From positions 1 to 64,000 of the forward strand of contig CAYWEN010000019.1 in assembly GCA_964457545.1 (NCBI GenBank): DNA of 64,000 nucleotides, written 5' to 3'. Shown piece after piece: positions 55,789-64,000 of the stretch (position 1 is its first letter; each line of letters starts with the position of its first letter). The position numbers and the translations under genes were made by a program. Under the pieces are notes generated by a model. It was not told where the DNA came from and ran no database searches. It was given only the letters and a program-made list of their open reading frames with translations. This stretch comes from JAGGTJ01 sp964457545 (GTDB lineage Bacteria > Desulfobacterota > DSM-4660 > Desulfatiglandales > Desulfatiglandaceae).

Positions 55789-56853
55789 ATGGCAGATGCA
55801 GACAAGACAGAACAAGCAACCCCTAAGAAGCGGGCAGATGCAAGAAAAAAGGGCCACTTGGCTGTAAGCAAAGAAATCTCTTCCGTATTTGTCCTGTCCG
55901 GATCTATCGCTGTATTGTATCTTTTTGCCTCCCATATGAATTACAGGCTTGTAGAGTTGATGAAACGGATCTTCCGGGTTAGCTGTTCTACCCAACTGGA
56001 TATTTCTTCGGTAATGATCCTGTTTATGACGCTGTTGAAGTATTTTTACGCTATTATCCTGCCTCTTATGCTGGTTATCGCAGTTGCCGGAGTTGCTGCA
56101 AACTATATCCAGATCGGTTTTTTGTTTACACTGGAACCTCTGTCCCCGAAATTTTCCAGGCTTAATCCTGCAAGCGGTTTGAAAAGACTTGTTTCCTTAA
56201 GGTCTGTGACAGAGTTGATCAAATCGCTTTTTAAGCTGTCAGTGGTTGGCCTTGTAGGATTCTTGATTGTACGTCATGATATCAGAATTATTCCGTGCCT
56301 GGTTCAACTGGATTGCAGGGGGATATTTGTTTTTATATGCAAGGCAGGTTTTGAAATATGCCTTTTTACCTGTCTTGCGATGATTTTTATGGCTGTTCTG
56401 GATTATGCCTATCAAAAATGGCAGTATGAGCAAGACCTGCGGATGACAAAAGAGGAAATAAAGGAGGAAATGAAACAGAATGAGGGAAACCCCATGGTCA
56501 AAAGCAGGCTTCGCAGTATACAAAAAGAGATGGCCAGGCATCGTATGATGGATGCCGTTCCGACTGCAGATGTAGTAATCACAAATCCAACAAGACTTGC
56601 CATAGCCCTGCAATACGATTCTGAAGATATGTCTGCTCCGAAGGTGGTTGCCAAGGGGGCAGGATTTATTGCTGCGAGAATTAGAGAAATTGCAAACAGT
56701 TCAGGAGTGCCGGTAGTTGAAAACAGGCCTCTTGCGCAGACATTGTTTAAGGCCGTTGAAATTGGAGAATTTATTCCGGTCAATCTTTATCGGGCCGTAG
56801 CAGAAGTTCTTGCCTATGTATACAGACTGAAGGCAGGCAAAACATCAGCTTGA
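55789..56853 (+). CDS. flhB: flagellar export switch protein FlhB (NPTR variant)
   Basis: FlhB sets export specificity by self-cleavage. The 354-residue protein starts DKTEQATPKKRADARKKG, has four membrane helices and a cytoplasmic domain. The cleavage motif, normally N-P-T-H, reads N266-P-T-R269 (56584-56595). Asn and Pro, needed for cleavage, are kept; His to Arg is a variant whose effect is uncertain. The gene lies 30 bases after fliR. Confidence 0.95.
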   Translation: MADADKTEQATPKKRADARKKGHLAVSKEISSVFVLSGSIAVLYLFASHMNYRLVELMKRIFRVSCSTQLDISSVMILFMTLLKYFYAIILPLMLVIAVAGVAANYIQIGFLFTLEPLSPKFSRLNPASGLKRLVSLRSVTELIKSLFKLSVVGLVGFLIVRHDIRIIPCLVQLDCRGIFVFICKAGFEICLFTCLAMIFMAVLDYAYQKWQYEQDLRMTKEEIKEEMKQNEGNPMVKSRLRSIQKEMARHRMMDAVPTADVVITNPTRLAIALQYDSEDMSAPKVVAKGAGFIAARIREIANSSGVPVVENRPLAQTLFKAVEIGEFIPVNLYRAVAEVLAYVYRLKAGKTSA

Positions 56854-57094
56854 TTCTTTGTTCTGCTGATATCCCTTTCTTTTTTCCTTTCTGTAAGGTT
56901 TTTGCCAATAATCCCCTGAGTATATCCACCAGGCCTATCGTTCAGAAACCGGTCTTTGTATGGAACGCACCTGTAGAGAAACACATACGTTTCTTTCTGG
57001 TAACATGCTGTTTTGTATGTCTTTTTCTGTTTCTGTGTTCCCCGGATATTCATGAAATTATCATGTGGTTGGTTTTTATGTTTTCATAGGATTT
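56854..57094. other. intergenic flhB / flhA
   Basis: Noncoding stretch separating the fliLMNOPQR-flhB unit from flhA. A short frame at 56850-57089 is not convincing. A sigma-54 promoter follows at its right edge. Confidence 0.4.
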
Positions 57095-57110
57095 TGGCCT
57101 GTGATTTGCA
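57095..57110 (+). promoter_or_regulatory. sigma-54 promoter upstream of flhA
   Basis: TGGCCTGTGATTTGCA has GG and GC 10 bases apart and a TTGCA -12 element, about 92 bases before the flhA ATG. Together with the motA promoter it implies separate RpoN-controlled units. Confidence 0.7.
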
Positions 57111-57202
57111 ACTGGTATGTTTTGTTGATTGTTGGTGTAATCCGGATCTGACGGTCCAATTTTATTAATGGTAATTGTTTGGATTGAGGAGACAATGCTG
57201 TA

Positions 57203-59308
57203 ATGGCGATTGCAATACCTGCACAATATTCAAAAACGATTTCTTATATAGGCAGGAACAGCGATATCCTGGTGCCTGTGGCAATAGTCAGTATGCTGAT
57301 ATTTATGGTTATTCCTCTTCCGACAATACTGCTTGATCTGCTGCTGTCATTGAGCATAACGCTGTCTTTGGTGATTGTACTTGTATCTACCTATATACAT
57401 TCACCCCTGGAATTTTCATCCTTTCCTACTGTGCTTTTGCTGGTGACTTTGTTCAGGCTTTCCCTGAACATAGCAACAACCCGGATGATCCTTTTACACG
57501 GAGATCAGGGAACCATGGCTGCAGGAAGGGTTATTAAGGCCTTTGGCTCCTTTGTCGTAGGGGGGAATTATGTTGTTGGAGCAGTTGTATTTGTTATCCT
57601 TGTTGTTATTAATTTTGTTGTTATTACCAAGGGTTCTGGAAGGATTGCAGAGGTTGCTGCACGTTTTACCTTAGATGCCATGCCTGGAAAACAGATGAGT
57701 ATAGATGCTGATCTTAATTCAGGGCTGATAGATGAAAAAGAGGCAAGGGCGAGAAGAAAAATGATTGCCAAAGAAGCGGACTTCTATGGGGCCATGGATG
57801 GTGCCAGCAAGTTTGTGCGGGGAGATGCCATTGCCGGTATAATAATAACGTTAATAAATATTGTAGGTGGCCTTACCATTGGTGTTTTGCAGCATGGTAT
57901 GAGTTTTGCCCAGGCGGCCCAGAATTATACCCTTATGACTGTGGGTGATGGACTTGCCGGCCAGATACCTGCCCTGATTATATCTACGGCTGCTGGTATC
58001 GTGGTCAGCAGGGCAGGATCGGATGACAGCCTTGCAAAGGGCCTGGTTGCCCAGATGCTGGCGCAGCCAAGAGCAATAGCGATTGCTGCTGGAGTCCTGT
58101 TTGTGCTCGGTCTTTTTCCAGGACTCCCGACCATACCTTTTATGATTCTCTCGATTGTTGTTGGCACTACTGCTTATGTGGCTGTTCAGAAATATCAGGC
58201 GAGTGTCAGGGAAACGGAGGAAATGAAAACAGTAAAGGCCAAGGTCAAGCCGCAGGAACGTTTGGATATACTTCCGCCCCTTGATATCCTGTCTCTTGAA
58301 GTGGGATATGGACTGATCTCCATGGTTGATGTTGAACAGGATGGAGAATTGCTTGACCGGATAAGGTCCCTGAGAAAACAGTTTGGATATGAAATGGGCC
58401 TTGTTGTCCCTCCTGTACACATACAGGATAATATGCAGCTCAAACCCTCTGAATATCGTATCTTGCTAAAAGGTAATGAGATTGGCAAGGGCGAGTTGGT
58501 AATGAATCATCTTTTGGCAATGAATCCCGGTTCTGCACAGGAAAAGATTGACGGTGTAGCGACACAGGAACCCACATACGGTCTGCCGGCCTTTTGGATT
58601 GGAGAAGGACAGAGAGAGGAGGCTATGACAAAGGGTTATACTGTTGTTGACCTTCCTACGGTTGTTGTAACACACCTGTCAGATGTTATACGTCGGCATG
58701 CGCACGAGTTGCTGGGCAGGCAGGAGGTGCAACAACTCCTGGATAATATTAAGGAATCACATCCAAAAGTAGTGGAAGAATTGGTTCCGGATCTGTTGTC
58801 TATTGGAGCCATAGTAAAGGTATTGCAAAACCTGCTGCGGGAACAGATCCCGATTCGTGATCTGTTAACCATACTGGAGACTCTCGCCGACTGGGCACCG
58901 ATTACCACAGATACTGACATGTTAACGGAATATGTAAGACAGGCCCTTGCTCGTACTATTACGCGTATGTATCAGTCTGAAGATGGTTCTATCGCTGTTA
59001 TTACCCTGGATCAGAATGTAGAAACTATTATTGCAAACAGCATCAAACAGGGTGAGCACGGGAAGGCTGTTTTTGCTATTGATCCTGATATGGCACAGAA
59101 AATCATGCTGATTCTTGGCAGGGAATCGGAAAGGATAGCTGCAGAGGGCCGTCAGCCAATAGTGCTGTGTTCGGCCCGGATCAGGTACTATCTGAGGCAG
59201 ATGGTAGAACGTTTTTTTCCTGATATTACAATACTTTCATATAATGAAATATTGAATAATATCAAGGTGCAATCCTTGGGGACAGTGGAGCTTTCTGATG
59301 CAGATTAA
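57203..59308 (+). CDS. flhA: flagellar export protein FlhA
   Basis: FlhA is the nonameric export-gate platform that receives substrates and chaperones. The 701-residue protein has eight membrane helices in its first half, with the conserved FHIPEP-type loop region (TRFTLDAMPGKQMSIDADLNSGLIDEKEARARR, here 'ARFTLDAMPGKQ'). The large cytoplasmic domain contains PPVHIQDNMQLKPSEYRILLKG and DWAPITTDTDMLTEYVRQALARTI. GAGGAGA lies before the ATG. Confidence 0.97.
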   Translation: MAIAIPAQYSKTISYIGRNSDILVPVAIVSMLIFMVIPLPTILLDLLLSLSITLSLVIVLVSTYIHSPLEFSSFPTVLLLVTLFRLSLNIATTRMILLHGDQGTMAAGRVIKAFGSFVVGGNYVVGAVVFVILVVINFVVITKGSGRIAEVAARFTLDAMPGKQMSIDADLNSGLIDEKEARARRKMIAKEADFYGAMDGASKFVRGDAIAGIIITLINIVGGLTIGVLQHGMSFAQAAQNYTLMTVGDGLAGQIPALIISTAAGIVVSRAGSDDSLAKGLVAQMLAQPRAIAIAAGVLFVLGLFPGLPTIPFMILSIVVGTTAYVAVQKYQASVRETEEMKTVKAKVKPQERLDILPPLDILSLEVGYGLISMVDVEQDGELLDRIRSLRKQFGYEMGLVVPPVHIQDNMQLKPSEYRILLKGNEIGKGELVMNHLLAMNPGSAQEKIDGVATQEPTYGLPAFWIGEGQREEAMTKGYTVVDLPTVVVTHLSDVIRRHAHELLGRQEVQQLLDNIKESHPKVVEELVPDLLSIGAIVKVLQNLLREQIPIRDLLTILETLADWAPITTDTDMLTEYVRQALARTITRMYQSEDGSIAVITLDQNVETIIANSIKQGEHGKAVFAIDPDMAQKIMLILGRESERIAAEGRQPIVLCSARIRYYLRQMVERFFPDITILSYNEILNNIKVQSLGTVELSDAD

Positions 59309-60611
59309 AAGATTCGAGGCACGTGACATGCAAGAGGCCCTTAGGCTGGTCAAGAAGGAATTTGGGTCGGAGGCAGTGATACTTTCTGCAAGATCAATCA
59401 AGAAAAATACAGGAATGTACCGTTTTCTTAGCAAACCTGGAGTCGAGGTAACTGCTGCTATTGATGATACAGAAGATAATAAGGTTAACACTCAAGGCCG
59501 TGGTAATCCTGATTCACCTTCACAAAACCCTTATGCATATGAAGGTATTGTGAAAAACACCCTGTCAAAGGGCCACAGTCTCTTTAAAGCCATGTCAGGC
59601 AATTCGGTACAGTCTGAAAAAAGAGAGATTAAACCTGTTAGTTACCCTGATCATGAGCGTCAAAAGCATGGCACAGGGTTGTCATTGATCTACAGGGCTA
59701 TGCTGGTTCAGGGAATTGCGCCTGAGCTTGCAAGCAGATTGGTCAAGAGCCTTAAAAGATGTCCATTTATGACAGACTGTTTTGATATCAATAACTTGAA
59801 GACATGTCTTGTCTATGCCTTTAACGATGTAGGTATTTATGATGCCCCTATAGAACTTAAAAAAGGACGTCAGGTAATTGTTGCCATGGTAGGAACCGCA
59901 GGTGTGGGAAAAACAACAATAATTGCAAAGATTGCAGCGATCTATGCCCTTGATCTTGATACTAAGGTTGCACTGGTAACCCTGGATGATTTTCGTATTG
60001 CCGCGGTGGAGCAGCTACGGATATACGGTCGGATCATAGGCGTTCCGGTTGAAACGGCATCGTCTAAAAAAGAATTCAAAAAGGTGATTAAAAAATTGCA
60101 TTGGGCTGATTTGATTCTGGTGGATACCCCGGGTATTAATCAAAGAGATAGAAAAGGTATTGATAAGTTACGGGAAATTCTTACCTCTGTGAGAAAGATT
60201 GAAACACATCTCGTGGTAACTGCTACATACAGAGATGATAACATAGAAGAGGCCATAGAGGGGTTTGGTATCATTCCTGTAAACAGATTGGTATTTACAA
60301 GGATGGATGAGGCGTTGACTTGTGGATGCATCCTTAATGAGATCTCAAGGACAAAAATACCTGTTTCATATCTGAGCAATGGACCGGAAGTGCCGGAGGA
60401 TTTTGTTATGGATTCACTGGATACCATTGCAGATCTTATTATAGGCCCTAAAAAGGGAAAAGGGATATTTAAAGAAGGTATAACAGGAAGACAGGAAACA
60501 ACAGACACGGATATGCTTGATATGGCATCAAAACGGGATGAAATTACTGTAACGGAAAATAATGGGGGTAAAAGGCCTGGAGCTATTCATTATCCGGGTT
60601 TATACAGATGA
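59298..60611 (+). CDS. flhF: flagellar SRP-like GTPase FlhF
   Basis: FlhF helps place the polar flagellum. The N-terminal basic/variable domain (MQIKRFEARDMQEALRLVKKEFGSEAVILSARS) precedes the SRP-type NG domain: P-loop MVGTAGVGKTTIIAKIAA, LVTLDDFRIAAVEQLRIYG, LVDTPGIN and the VFTRMDEA motif. It overlaps flhA by 11 bases. A C-terminal 40-residue polar tail is present. Confidence 0.95.
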   Translation: MQIKRFEARDMQEALRLVKKEFGSEAVILSARSIKKNTGMYRFLSKPGVEVTAAIDDTEDNKVNTQGRGNPDSPSQNPYAYEGIVKNTLSKGHSLFKAMSGNSVQSEKREIKPVSYPDHERQKHGTGLSLIYRAMLVQGIAPELASRLVKSLKRCPFMTDCFDINNLKTCLVYAFNDVGIYDAPIELKKGRQVIVAMVGTAGVGKTTIIAKIAAIYALDLDTKVALVTLDDFRIAAVEQLRIYGRIIGVPVETASSKKEFKKVIKKLHWADLILVDTPGINQRDRKGIDKLREILTSVRKIETHLVVTATYRDDNIEEAIEGFGIIPVNRLVFTRMDEALTCGCILNEISRTKIPVSYLSNGPEVPEDFVMDSLDTIADLIIGPKKGKGIFKEGITGRQETTDTDMLDMASKRDEITVTENNGGKRPGAIHYPGLYR

Positions 60612-60793
60612 CGATTTTCAAATCAGGGTAGTTGTAACAAGGGCGACAAATTCTCCAAAAAGAATCGTGTACATTTATCTGTTTTGCGTAGATGGTATGG
60701 CAGATGCAGGTATTGTAACAAAACAGTTACTTGCAGATGAAAACAGCTTGGGAGCCTTATAAATAGGTATTAGAGCCAAAGGGGAGATCTTTT

Positions 60794-61660
60794 ATGCTTA
60801 TGAAGAGAAAACCTGGCAAAATAATAAACATATCAGACAAACTTGCAGGAGGGAGAAGTAAAGGGGAACCAAATGATAAACCTGTTATGCGTATTATTGC
60901 CGTTACCAGTGGAAAGGGAGGTGTGGGCAAAACCAGTATAACTGCAAATCTTGCCTTTGCTCTTGGCAATATTGGTAAAAGGGTGTTGATTCTGGATGCA
61001 GATTTAGGACTTGGAAATCTTGATGTACTGTTGGGTATAACTCCGAGATATAATTTATCTCATGTTATTAATGGTGAAAAAGAGATTGATTCCATTATCA
61101 CGGCAGGACCAGGAAATATGAATGTTCTTCCGGCAGCTTCAGGTGTTCAGGAACTGACTCTTTTAACAAAAAAACAGAAAAGAGAAATTATGCAGGCATT
61201 GGAGAAGTTAAATGGGTCCTTTGACTTGTTGCTAATTGATACATCAGCAGGTATTTCTTCAAATGTGATGTATTTTAATCTTGCAGCACAGGAGATATTT
61301 GTAGTGGTCACCCCTGAACTTACTTCCATTACCGATGCCTATGCCCTTATGAAAGTGCTTTCAATGAATTATTCCAGAAATGAATTCAGACTCTTGGTGA
61401 ATATGGCAAAAAATAGTCGGGAGGCATATGACGTATATAAACAGTTGTGTGTCGTAACAGATAGATTTCTAAATATATCCATAAGTTATATTGGGTTTGT
61501 ATTGTTGGATCATAATGTGGGGAAAGGGTTGAGCCGTCAAAGGATTGTAAGTGATCTTTTTCCTGATTCCCGTGCGAGCAGATGCATATTTTCGTTGGCG
61601 GAACAGATAGGTAAGTGGCCTCCTTTTTTTTCACCTAATGTTGGGAACAAGGCTGTGTAA
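60794..61660 (+). CDS. flhG: MinD-like ATPase FlhG, flagellar number regulator
   Basis: FlhG (FleN/YlxH) limits flagellar number by acting on FlhF and flagellar regulators. The 288-residue protein has a deviant Walker A (AVTSGKGGVGKTSITANLAFALG), switch I LDADLGLGNLDVLLG, and switch II LLIDTSAGISSNV. GGGGAG precedes the ATG. The 180-base gap to flhF shows no clear gene. Confidence 0.93.
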   Translation: MLMKRKPGKIINISDKLAGGRSKGEPNDKPVMRIIAVTSGKGGVGKTSITANLAFALGNIGKRVLILDADLGLGNLDVLLGITPRYNLSHVINGEKEIDSIITAGPGNMNVLPAASGVQELTLLTKKQKREIMQALEKLNGSFDLLLIDTSAGISSNVMYFNLAAQEIFVVVTPELTSITDAYALMKVLSMNYSRNEFRLLVNMAKNSREAYDVYKQLCVVTDRFLNISISYIGFVLLDHNVGKGLSRQRIVSDLFPDSRASRCIFSLAEQIGKWPPFFSPNVGNKAV

Positions 61661-61666
61661 TGTAAG

Positions 61667-61900
61667 GTGTATATTGTGTACAACACGGTTTTTATGTTGC
61701 CTTTTGCAGCAAGCATCATGTCTGTGTATCTGCGTGTGTATATGCTTTATTGGTTTTTGTGCACAGGCAGGTTTTTTCCCGGTGCATATGTTTTGCGTCA
61801 GGAAGATCCTTTTCCCATTCCTTATCGGGATATTACAGGAAAAGATGTTTGCGGATGCAAACTTGTTATAGATGTTTTGAGATTAAGGGATGAGTTATGA
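61667..61900 (+). CDS. possible small protein between flhG and fliA (77 aa)
   Basis: A GTG-started frame whose TGA overlaps the fliA ATG (ATGA), a coupling arrangement. The product is hydrophobic in its first 30 residues and has GKDVCGCKLVIDVLRLRDEL at the C-terminus. An AAGG lies immediately before the GTG, closer than normal. ATG 61694 is another possible start. A second frame overlaps it, so the gene may be a chance ORF. I recognise no family. Confidence 0.3.
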   Translation: MYIVYNTVFMLPFAASIMSVYLRVYMLYWFLCTGRFFPGAYVLRQEDPFPIPYRDITGKDVCGCKLVIDVLRLRDEL

Positions 61901-62658
61901 AACTATCACAGAACAATATAAGTCCTGATACCTTTACAGACAAGATGACAAGGGATGAGCTTATACTCAATAACCTGCCGCAGGTAAAATGGATTGCCAA
62001 CAGAATCGCCGGCCATTTTTCCTCTGTTGCAGACATGGAGGATCTTGTGGTTGCAGGGATTATAGGCCTTATTGATGCTGCAGAACGTTATGATTCCAGC
62101 AGGGACAATAAGTTTATGACCTATGCCACATTTAGGATAAGAGGGGCCATATTAAGTGAACTGCGTTCGCGTGATTTTGTTTCAAGGTCAACCAGAAAAA
62201 AGATTCGCAACCTTGAAGAGGCGAGCATGAAACTGGAACAGGAATCAGGGCATGTTGCAAGGGATGAAGAAATTGCAAATGAGCTGAAAATAGATGTTGA
62301 TAAGGTTCGGGAAACACGAAAGATGGCGCAGATATCATTTGTAAGCATAGATGAGATAAACGGCTCCAATTCAAAGATAGACAAGGAAAAGATGTTCCAC
62401 CATTTAGTTAGCGAAGATGTATCTGATCCTTTTGATCTGGCCAGTCTGAAGGAGATGGAGTCAAGTCTTGCTGAGGCTATAGAGGAATTACCGGAAAAGG
62501 AGCAGCTTGTTCTTTCAATGTACTATTGGGACGAGCTGACCATGAAGGAAATCGGCAAGGTTCTTGAGATAACAGAATCAAGGGTATCCCAAATACATTC
62601 AAAGGCAGTCAGGACATTGAGATCCAAGTTAAGGGACAAGGGATATCTGAATAATTAA
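61897..62658 (+). CDS. fliA: RNA polymerase sigma factor FliA (sigma-28)
   Basis: Sigma-28 directs late flagellar and chemotaxis genes. The 253-residue protein has region 2 (VKWIANRIAGHFSSVADMEDLVVAGIIGLIDAAERYDSSRDNKFMTYATFRIRGAILSELRSRDFVSRSTRKK), region 3 and a region 4 helix-turn-helix (YWDELTMKEIGKVLEITESRVSQIHSKAVRTLR). This pattern is diagnostic of FliA. No anti-sigma gene flgM is seen in the window. Confidence 0.96.
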   Translation: MKLSQNNISPDTFTDKMTRDELILNNLPQVKWIANRIAGHFSSVADMEDLVVAGIIGLIDAAERYDSSRDNKFMTYATFRIRGAILSELRSRDFVSRSTRKKIRNLEEASMKLEQESGHVARDEEIANELKIDVDKVRETRKMAQISFVSIDEINGSNSKIDKEKMFHHLVSEDVSDPFDLASLKEMESSLAEAIEELPEKEQLVLSMYYWDELTMKEIGKVLEITESRVSQIHSKAVRTLRSKLRDKGYLNN

Positions 62659-62816
62659 AAACAGTTGTCATCCATTTGCAAGTCAGCTCTTTGTTGTATG
62701 AACGGTCATTCATATTGTCCTCCCCTGTATGCTCTGCATGGTAGTATCTGGTGTTGTTAAAGATGGCCATTTGCAGATGGAAGTAAAAAACAGTTTTTAT
62801 TAAGGGGGTATGTGTT

Positions 62817-63089
62817 ATGGCAGATGCTGTTGATATCCCGAAAATAGCTCCGGTTATTCCTTATTCAGGAAAAATCAGGCGTGCAACATCCGGAAAAAAT
62901 AACAGTTTTAGGCGTTCATCAGGGCATGGGTATGGAAAAAAGGACAAGAAAGAAAGGGAAGAGGCATTTGAAGAGGATACAGATCTGAAACAGGAACATG
63001 AAAAACGTATGTTGCCGGAAGATGCAGAGGATTCTGAATCCACAAAAAAGAACGATGTTGTGGGCAGGCTTGTTGATCTTTCTGTATAA
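62817..63089 (+). CDS. flagellum-linked small hydrophilic protein of unknown function (90 aa)
   Basis: The ATG at 62817 is preceded by AAGGGGGT at good distance. The product starts MADAVDIPKIAPVIPYSGKI, followed by a Gly/Ser/Lys-rich middle and an acidic-basic helix (KKDKKEREEAFEEDTDLKQEHEKR), ending GRLVDLSV. No membrane helix. Position right after fliA and the good ribosome site support a real gene likely tied to the flagellar regulon; function unknown. Confidence 0.7.
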   Translation: MADAVDIPKIAPVIPYSGKIRRATSGKNNSFRRSSGHGYGKKDKKEREEAFEEDTDLKQEHEKRMLPEDAEDSESTKKNDVVGRLVDLSV

Positions 63090-63445
63090 ATCTGTATGAC
63101 CGTACTCATGAGATTCTGTCTTGTTTGTTTCCGGATATGAAATACAGACTGATTTTTGAGTATGATCAGCCTTCATTCATAAATAATTCCAGGATACAGT
63201 TGGGATGTTCATGAAATCAGCAAGGTATTCTGGTGTATAACCGGTGCCTGCGAATTAATTTTGGCGTTTGGGAGGTTTTTAATCCGGAAATGATAATGTT
63301 TTTCGCAAGATCAGGAGAGTCAGGGTCCATGGGATGTGTTTTACAGGGAATGACGCAGAGATTGGGAATATGGCCGTTCATGGATGGAAACTGGCTATAT
63401 CTGAATAAAGGTTTTTAATGGCATGTTAACGGGGGGTAATGCTAT
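63090..63445. other. intergenic with repeat copy K
   Basis: Contains reverse-orientation copy K of the dispersed element (63241-63393). No gene is supportable. Confidence 0.45.
63241..63393 (-). repeat. dispersed intergenic element, copy K
   Basis: GGTGCCTGCGAATTAATTTT then GGAGGTTTTTAATCCGGAAA, TTTTTCGCAAGATCAGGAGA, GGGAATGACGCAGAGATTGG and ATATGGCCGTTCATGGATGG, matching reversed copy B block by block. Closest to copy J. Confidence 0.7.
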
Positions 63446-63997
63446 ATGATCTATTTTGCTGCATGGCATTGGCAAATCCTGTGTCACTTGGTTGGTCTGT
63501 TTGTGTGCTGTATTACAATTATTTTTATAATCAGTAACAGGGTTATGGAACGTGAGATTGTAAAGGAACCGGATCAGGACCATATCAATGATTTTGAAGT
63601 GGAAGTTCTGCTTCAGATGATTAAAGAGCAGTCAGAAACAGCATTCAGGTCGGTGTCTACTATTATAGATAAAGAACAGGCAGAACTTAGACAACTGCTG
63701 GATGGACTGGAGGTTAAAAGGCATAAAGACCTGAAAGATGCAGACGGCTTGTCTGATCCTGACAAAACCTCTGATACAGACAGTCCTACATCTGTAATGG
63801 AATGTAATGATATGGAAAAAGATGCTGTTGAGCCTTATAAAAGGGTATTTGAGCTGGCTGCTCAGGGACTTGGAGCAGACATGATTGCTGAAAAGATGAA
63901 AATGGCAAGAGGGGAGATTGAACTGCTTTTTAAGCTGAGGAAGCAGTTCTGTAAGGCCTATGGGAGTAAAAAACAGAGACCTGCATTTATGCATTGA
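63446..63997 (+). CDS. membrane-anchored DUF2802-like protein
   Basis: The 183-residue protein has an N-terminal membrane helix (about 10-31), a coiled-coil-like segment (about 47-95), an acidic linker and a C-terminal helical unit, EPYKRVFELAAQGLGADMIAEKMKMARGEIELLFKLRKQ. The latter resembles DUF2802, a domain often encoded next to flagellar and chemotaxis genes. GGGGGG precedes the ATG. Function unknown; the assignment is from pattern recall. Confidence 0.7.
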   Translation: MIYFAAWHWQILCHLVGLFVCCITIIFIISNRVMEREIVKEPDQDHINDFEVEVLLQMIKEQSETAFRSVSTIIDKEQAELRQLLDGLEVKRHKDLKDADGLSDPDKTSDTDSPTSVMECNDMEKDAVEPYKRVFELAAQGLGADMIAEKMKMARGEIELLFKLRKQFCKAYGSKKQRPAFMH

Positions 63998-64000
63998 TCA

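Noticed and set aside
60562..60762. 66-codon frame overlapping the end of flhF
   Set aside because: Starts inside flhF in another frame and lacks a clear ribosome site; probably chance.

Overview
The window reads as a piece of chromosome from a Gram-negative, flagellated bacterium of the former Deltaproteobacteria (Desulfobacterota). That placement is an inference from gene content and order: ispE / tRNA-Gln / prs / rplY / pth, proB-proA-nadD-rsfS, a CarD-type regulator, a membrane pyrophosphatase, a RACo-like ATPase, a DUF1844 protein, and a motA-motB-fliLMNOPQR-flhB-flhA-flhF-flhG-fliA block. Base composition is AT-leaning. Coding density is low for a bacterium: many gene gaps are 200-900 bases, and several are filled by dispersed repeats.

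Layout. 1-17.0 kb is read on the minus strand: a truncated MORN-repeat lipoprotein, initiator tRNA-Met, pgsA, an M48 peptidase with TPRs, rsfS, nadD, proA, proB, recO, cysS, and the cell-shape genes mrdA (PBP2), rodA, mreD, mreC and mreB. One small basic-protein gene at 7.8 kb points the other way. 17.7-23.6 kb is plus strand and holds the classic rpmH-rnpA-yidD-yidC-jag-mnmE cluster, without dnaA or dnaN. 24.2-42.5 kb returns to the minus strand: an HPt protein, a TtcA-like PP-loop enzyme, prmC, prfA, rpmE, rho, an RluD-type synthase, carD, hppA, pth, rplY, prs, tRNA-Gln, ispE, a DUF1844 gene, serA and a RACo-like ATPase. 43.6-64 kb is plus strand: nitrogen control (glnD, glnB, glnA with a clear terminator), then the flagellar regulon, ending with two flagellum-linked genes of unknown role.

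How the genes work together. GlnD would uridylylate PII (its target Tyr is present), and glutamine synthetase keeps the adenylylation-site sequence, so the classical cascade is largely encoded here. The flagellar block carries the stator (MotA with two MotB-like proteins), the C ring (FliM, FliN), the export gate (FliO, P, Q, R, FlhB, FlhA), placement and number control (FlhF, FlhG) and sigma-28. Good sigma-54 promoter matches precede motA and flhA. MreBCD, RodA and PBP2 form the elongasome set.

Most notable observations: (1) a family of about 150-180 base intergenic elements in at least ten places and both orientations, with a terminal hairpin that seems to be kept by paired changes; (2) a second, nearly identical inverted repeat pair flanking mnmE; (3) tandem MotB paralogs, the first lacking the ion-binding Asp, with a possible overlapping 51-codon reading frame between them; (4) a RACo-like ATPase without its 2Fe-2S domain, preceded by a possible tiny Cys peptide; (5) a consensus sigma-70 promoter about 445 bases before rpmH. 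No CRISPR array, prophage, intact transposase or defence island was seen.
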